Assembly: GCF_001983105.1 (NCBI RefSeq)
Contig: NZ_MOMC01000012.1
Span: forward strand, 37,859-50,735
DNA from: Pseudofrankia asymbiotica
GTDB lineage: Bacteria > Actinomycetota > Actinomycetes > Frankiales > Frankiaceae
Length of the DNA stretch: 12,877 nucleotides
Direction of reading: 5' to 3'
In this document: one piece after another, positions 12,773 to 12,877 of the stretch
Layout of the letters: each line of letters begins with the position of its first letter
Position numbering within the stretch: position 1 is the first letter of the stretch
Position numbers and translations under genes: made by a program
The notes under the pieces: generated by a model
Databases searched by the model: none
What the model was told of the DNA's origin: nothing
Seen by the model: the letters and a program-made list of their open reading frames with translations, nothing else

Positions 12773-12877
12773 AGACCCGTCGCGGTGCGGTCGGTCACCC
12801 CCCGGGCGCCGGCGCGCAGGTAACTGGTGTCCACACCGACAGGGGTCGCCATTACCAAAACGGCCCCGTCGGCGGGG
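12773..12877 (-). promoter_or_regulatory. whiB upstream region with edge hairpin
   Basis: This is the leader and probable promoter side of whiB, cut by the window edge. CCCCG-TCGG-CGGGG (12864-12877) is a 5-bp GC hairpin that may extend past the edge. On the minus strand it is followed by CCGTTTTGG, resembling a terminator for a gene entering from the right. I see no convincing -35/-10 pair. Confidence 0.3.

Noticed and set aside
12760..12858. Longer whiB start at ATG 12852 or TTG 12858
   Set aside because: The frame is open, but neither codon has a usable Shine-Dalgarno site, whereas ATG 12759 has GGAGGGG at 6 nt.

Overview
The window is very GC-rich DNA with strong G/C bias at third codon positions. 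Every confidently called gene is a recognisable actinobacterial family: a WhiB regulator, DUF3499, a TobH-like SIS protein, ManB, ManA and the degenerate actinobacterial zincin-like family. The set corresponds to the whiB2 / Rv3259 / Rv3258c / manB / Rv3256c / manA neighbourhood of mycobacteria and the whiB-manB-manA neighbourhood of Streptomyces. Alanine- and glycine-rich proteins with long low-complexity tails would fit a Frankia-like (Frankiales) actinomycete, but the genus is an inference.

Layout. (1) 1-414, plus strand: the C-terminal end of a class A penicillin-binding protein whose start lies outside the window, followed by a long GC-rich hairpin. (2) 701-4169, minus strand: a cassette read right to left as DUF3499, then a 245-bp spacer, then manB (phosphomannomutase), a Trm112-like zinc protein and a TobH-like SIS/phosphosugar-isomerase-fold protein. 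(3) 4170-4432: a divergent, locally AT-rich intergenic region. (4) 4433-6338, plus strand: a zincin-like family protein, apparently leaderless, followed by manA (class I mannose-6-phosphate isomerase). (5) 6386-12759, minus strand, converging on manA: a tight apparent operon whiB -> large GT2/multi-TM membrane protein -> DUF5719 exported protein, with an 18-nt gap and then an ATGA overlap.

How the genes fit together. ManA interconverts fructose-6-P and mannose-6-P, and ManB converts mannose-6-P to mannose-1-P. Together they supply GDP-mannose for cell-envelope glycans and glycoproteins. The WhiB protein is of the WhiB/WhmD (WhiB2) class linked to septation and cell division. It is followed by two envelope-facing proteins, a GT2-fold multi-TM protein and a DUF5719 protein. 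The window therefore looks like a core locus for cell-envelope sugars and cell division, not an accessory or mobile island.

The points most worth a second look are: the whiB-GT2-DUF5719 module; the GT2 domain, whose expected nucleotide/metal-binding motifs look eroded; the long acidic N-terminal extension on WhiB; the HEVAD remnant of a zincin motif; and a set of short tandem duplications, both in intergenic DNA and as 18-bp repeats encoding hexapeptides in two genes. I found no RNA genes, insertion sequences, CRISPR arrays or prophage genes.
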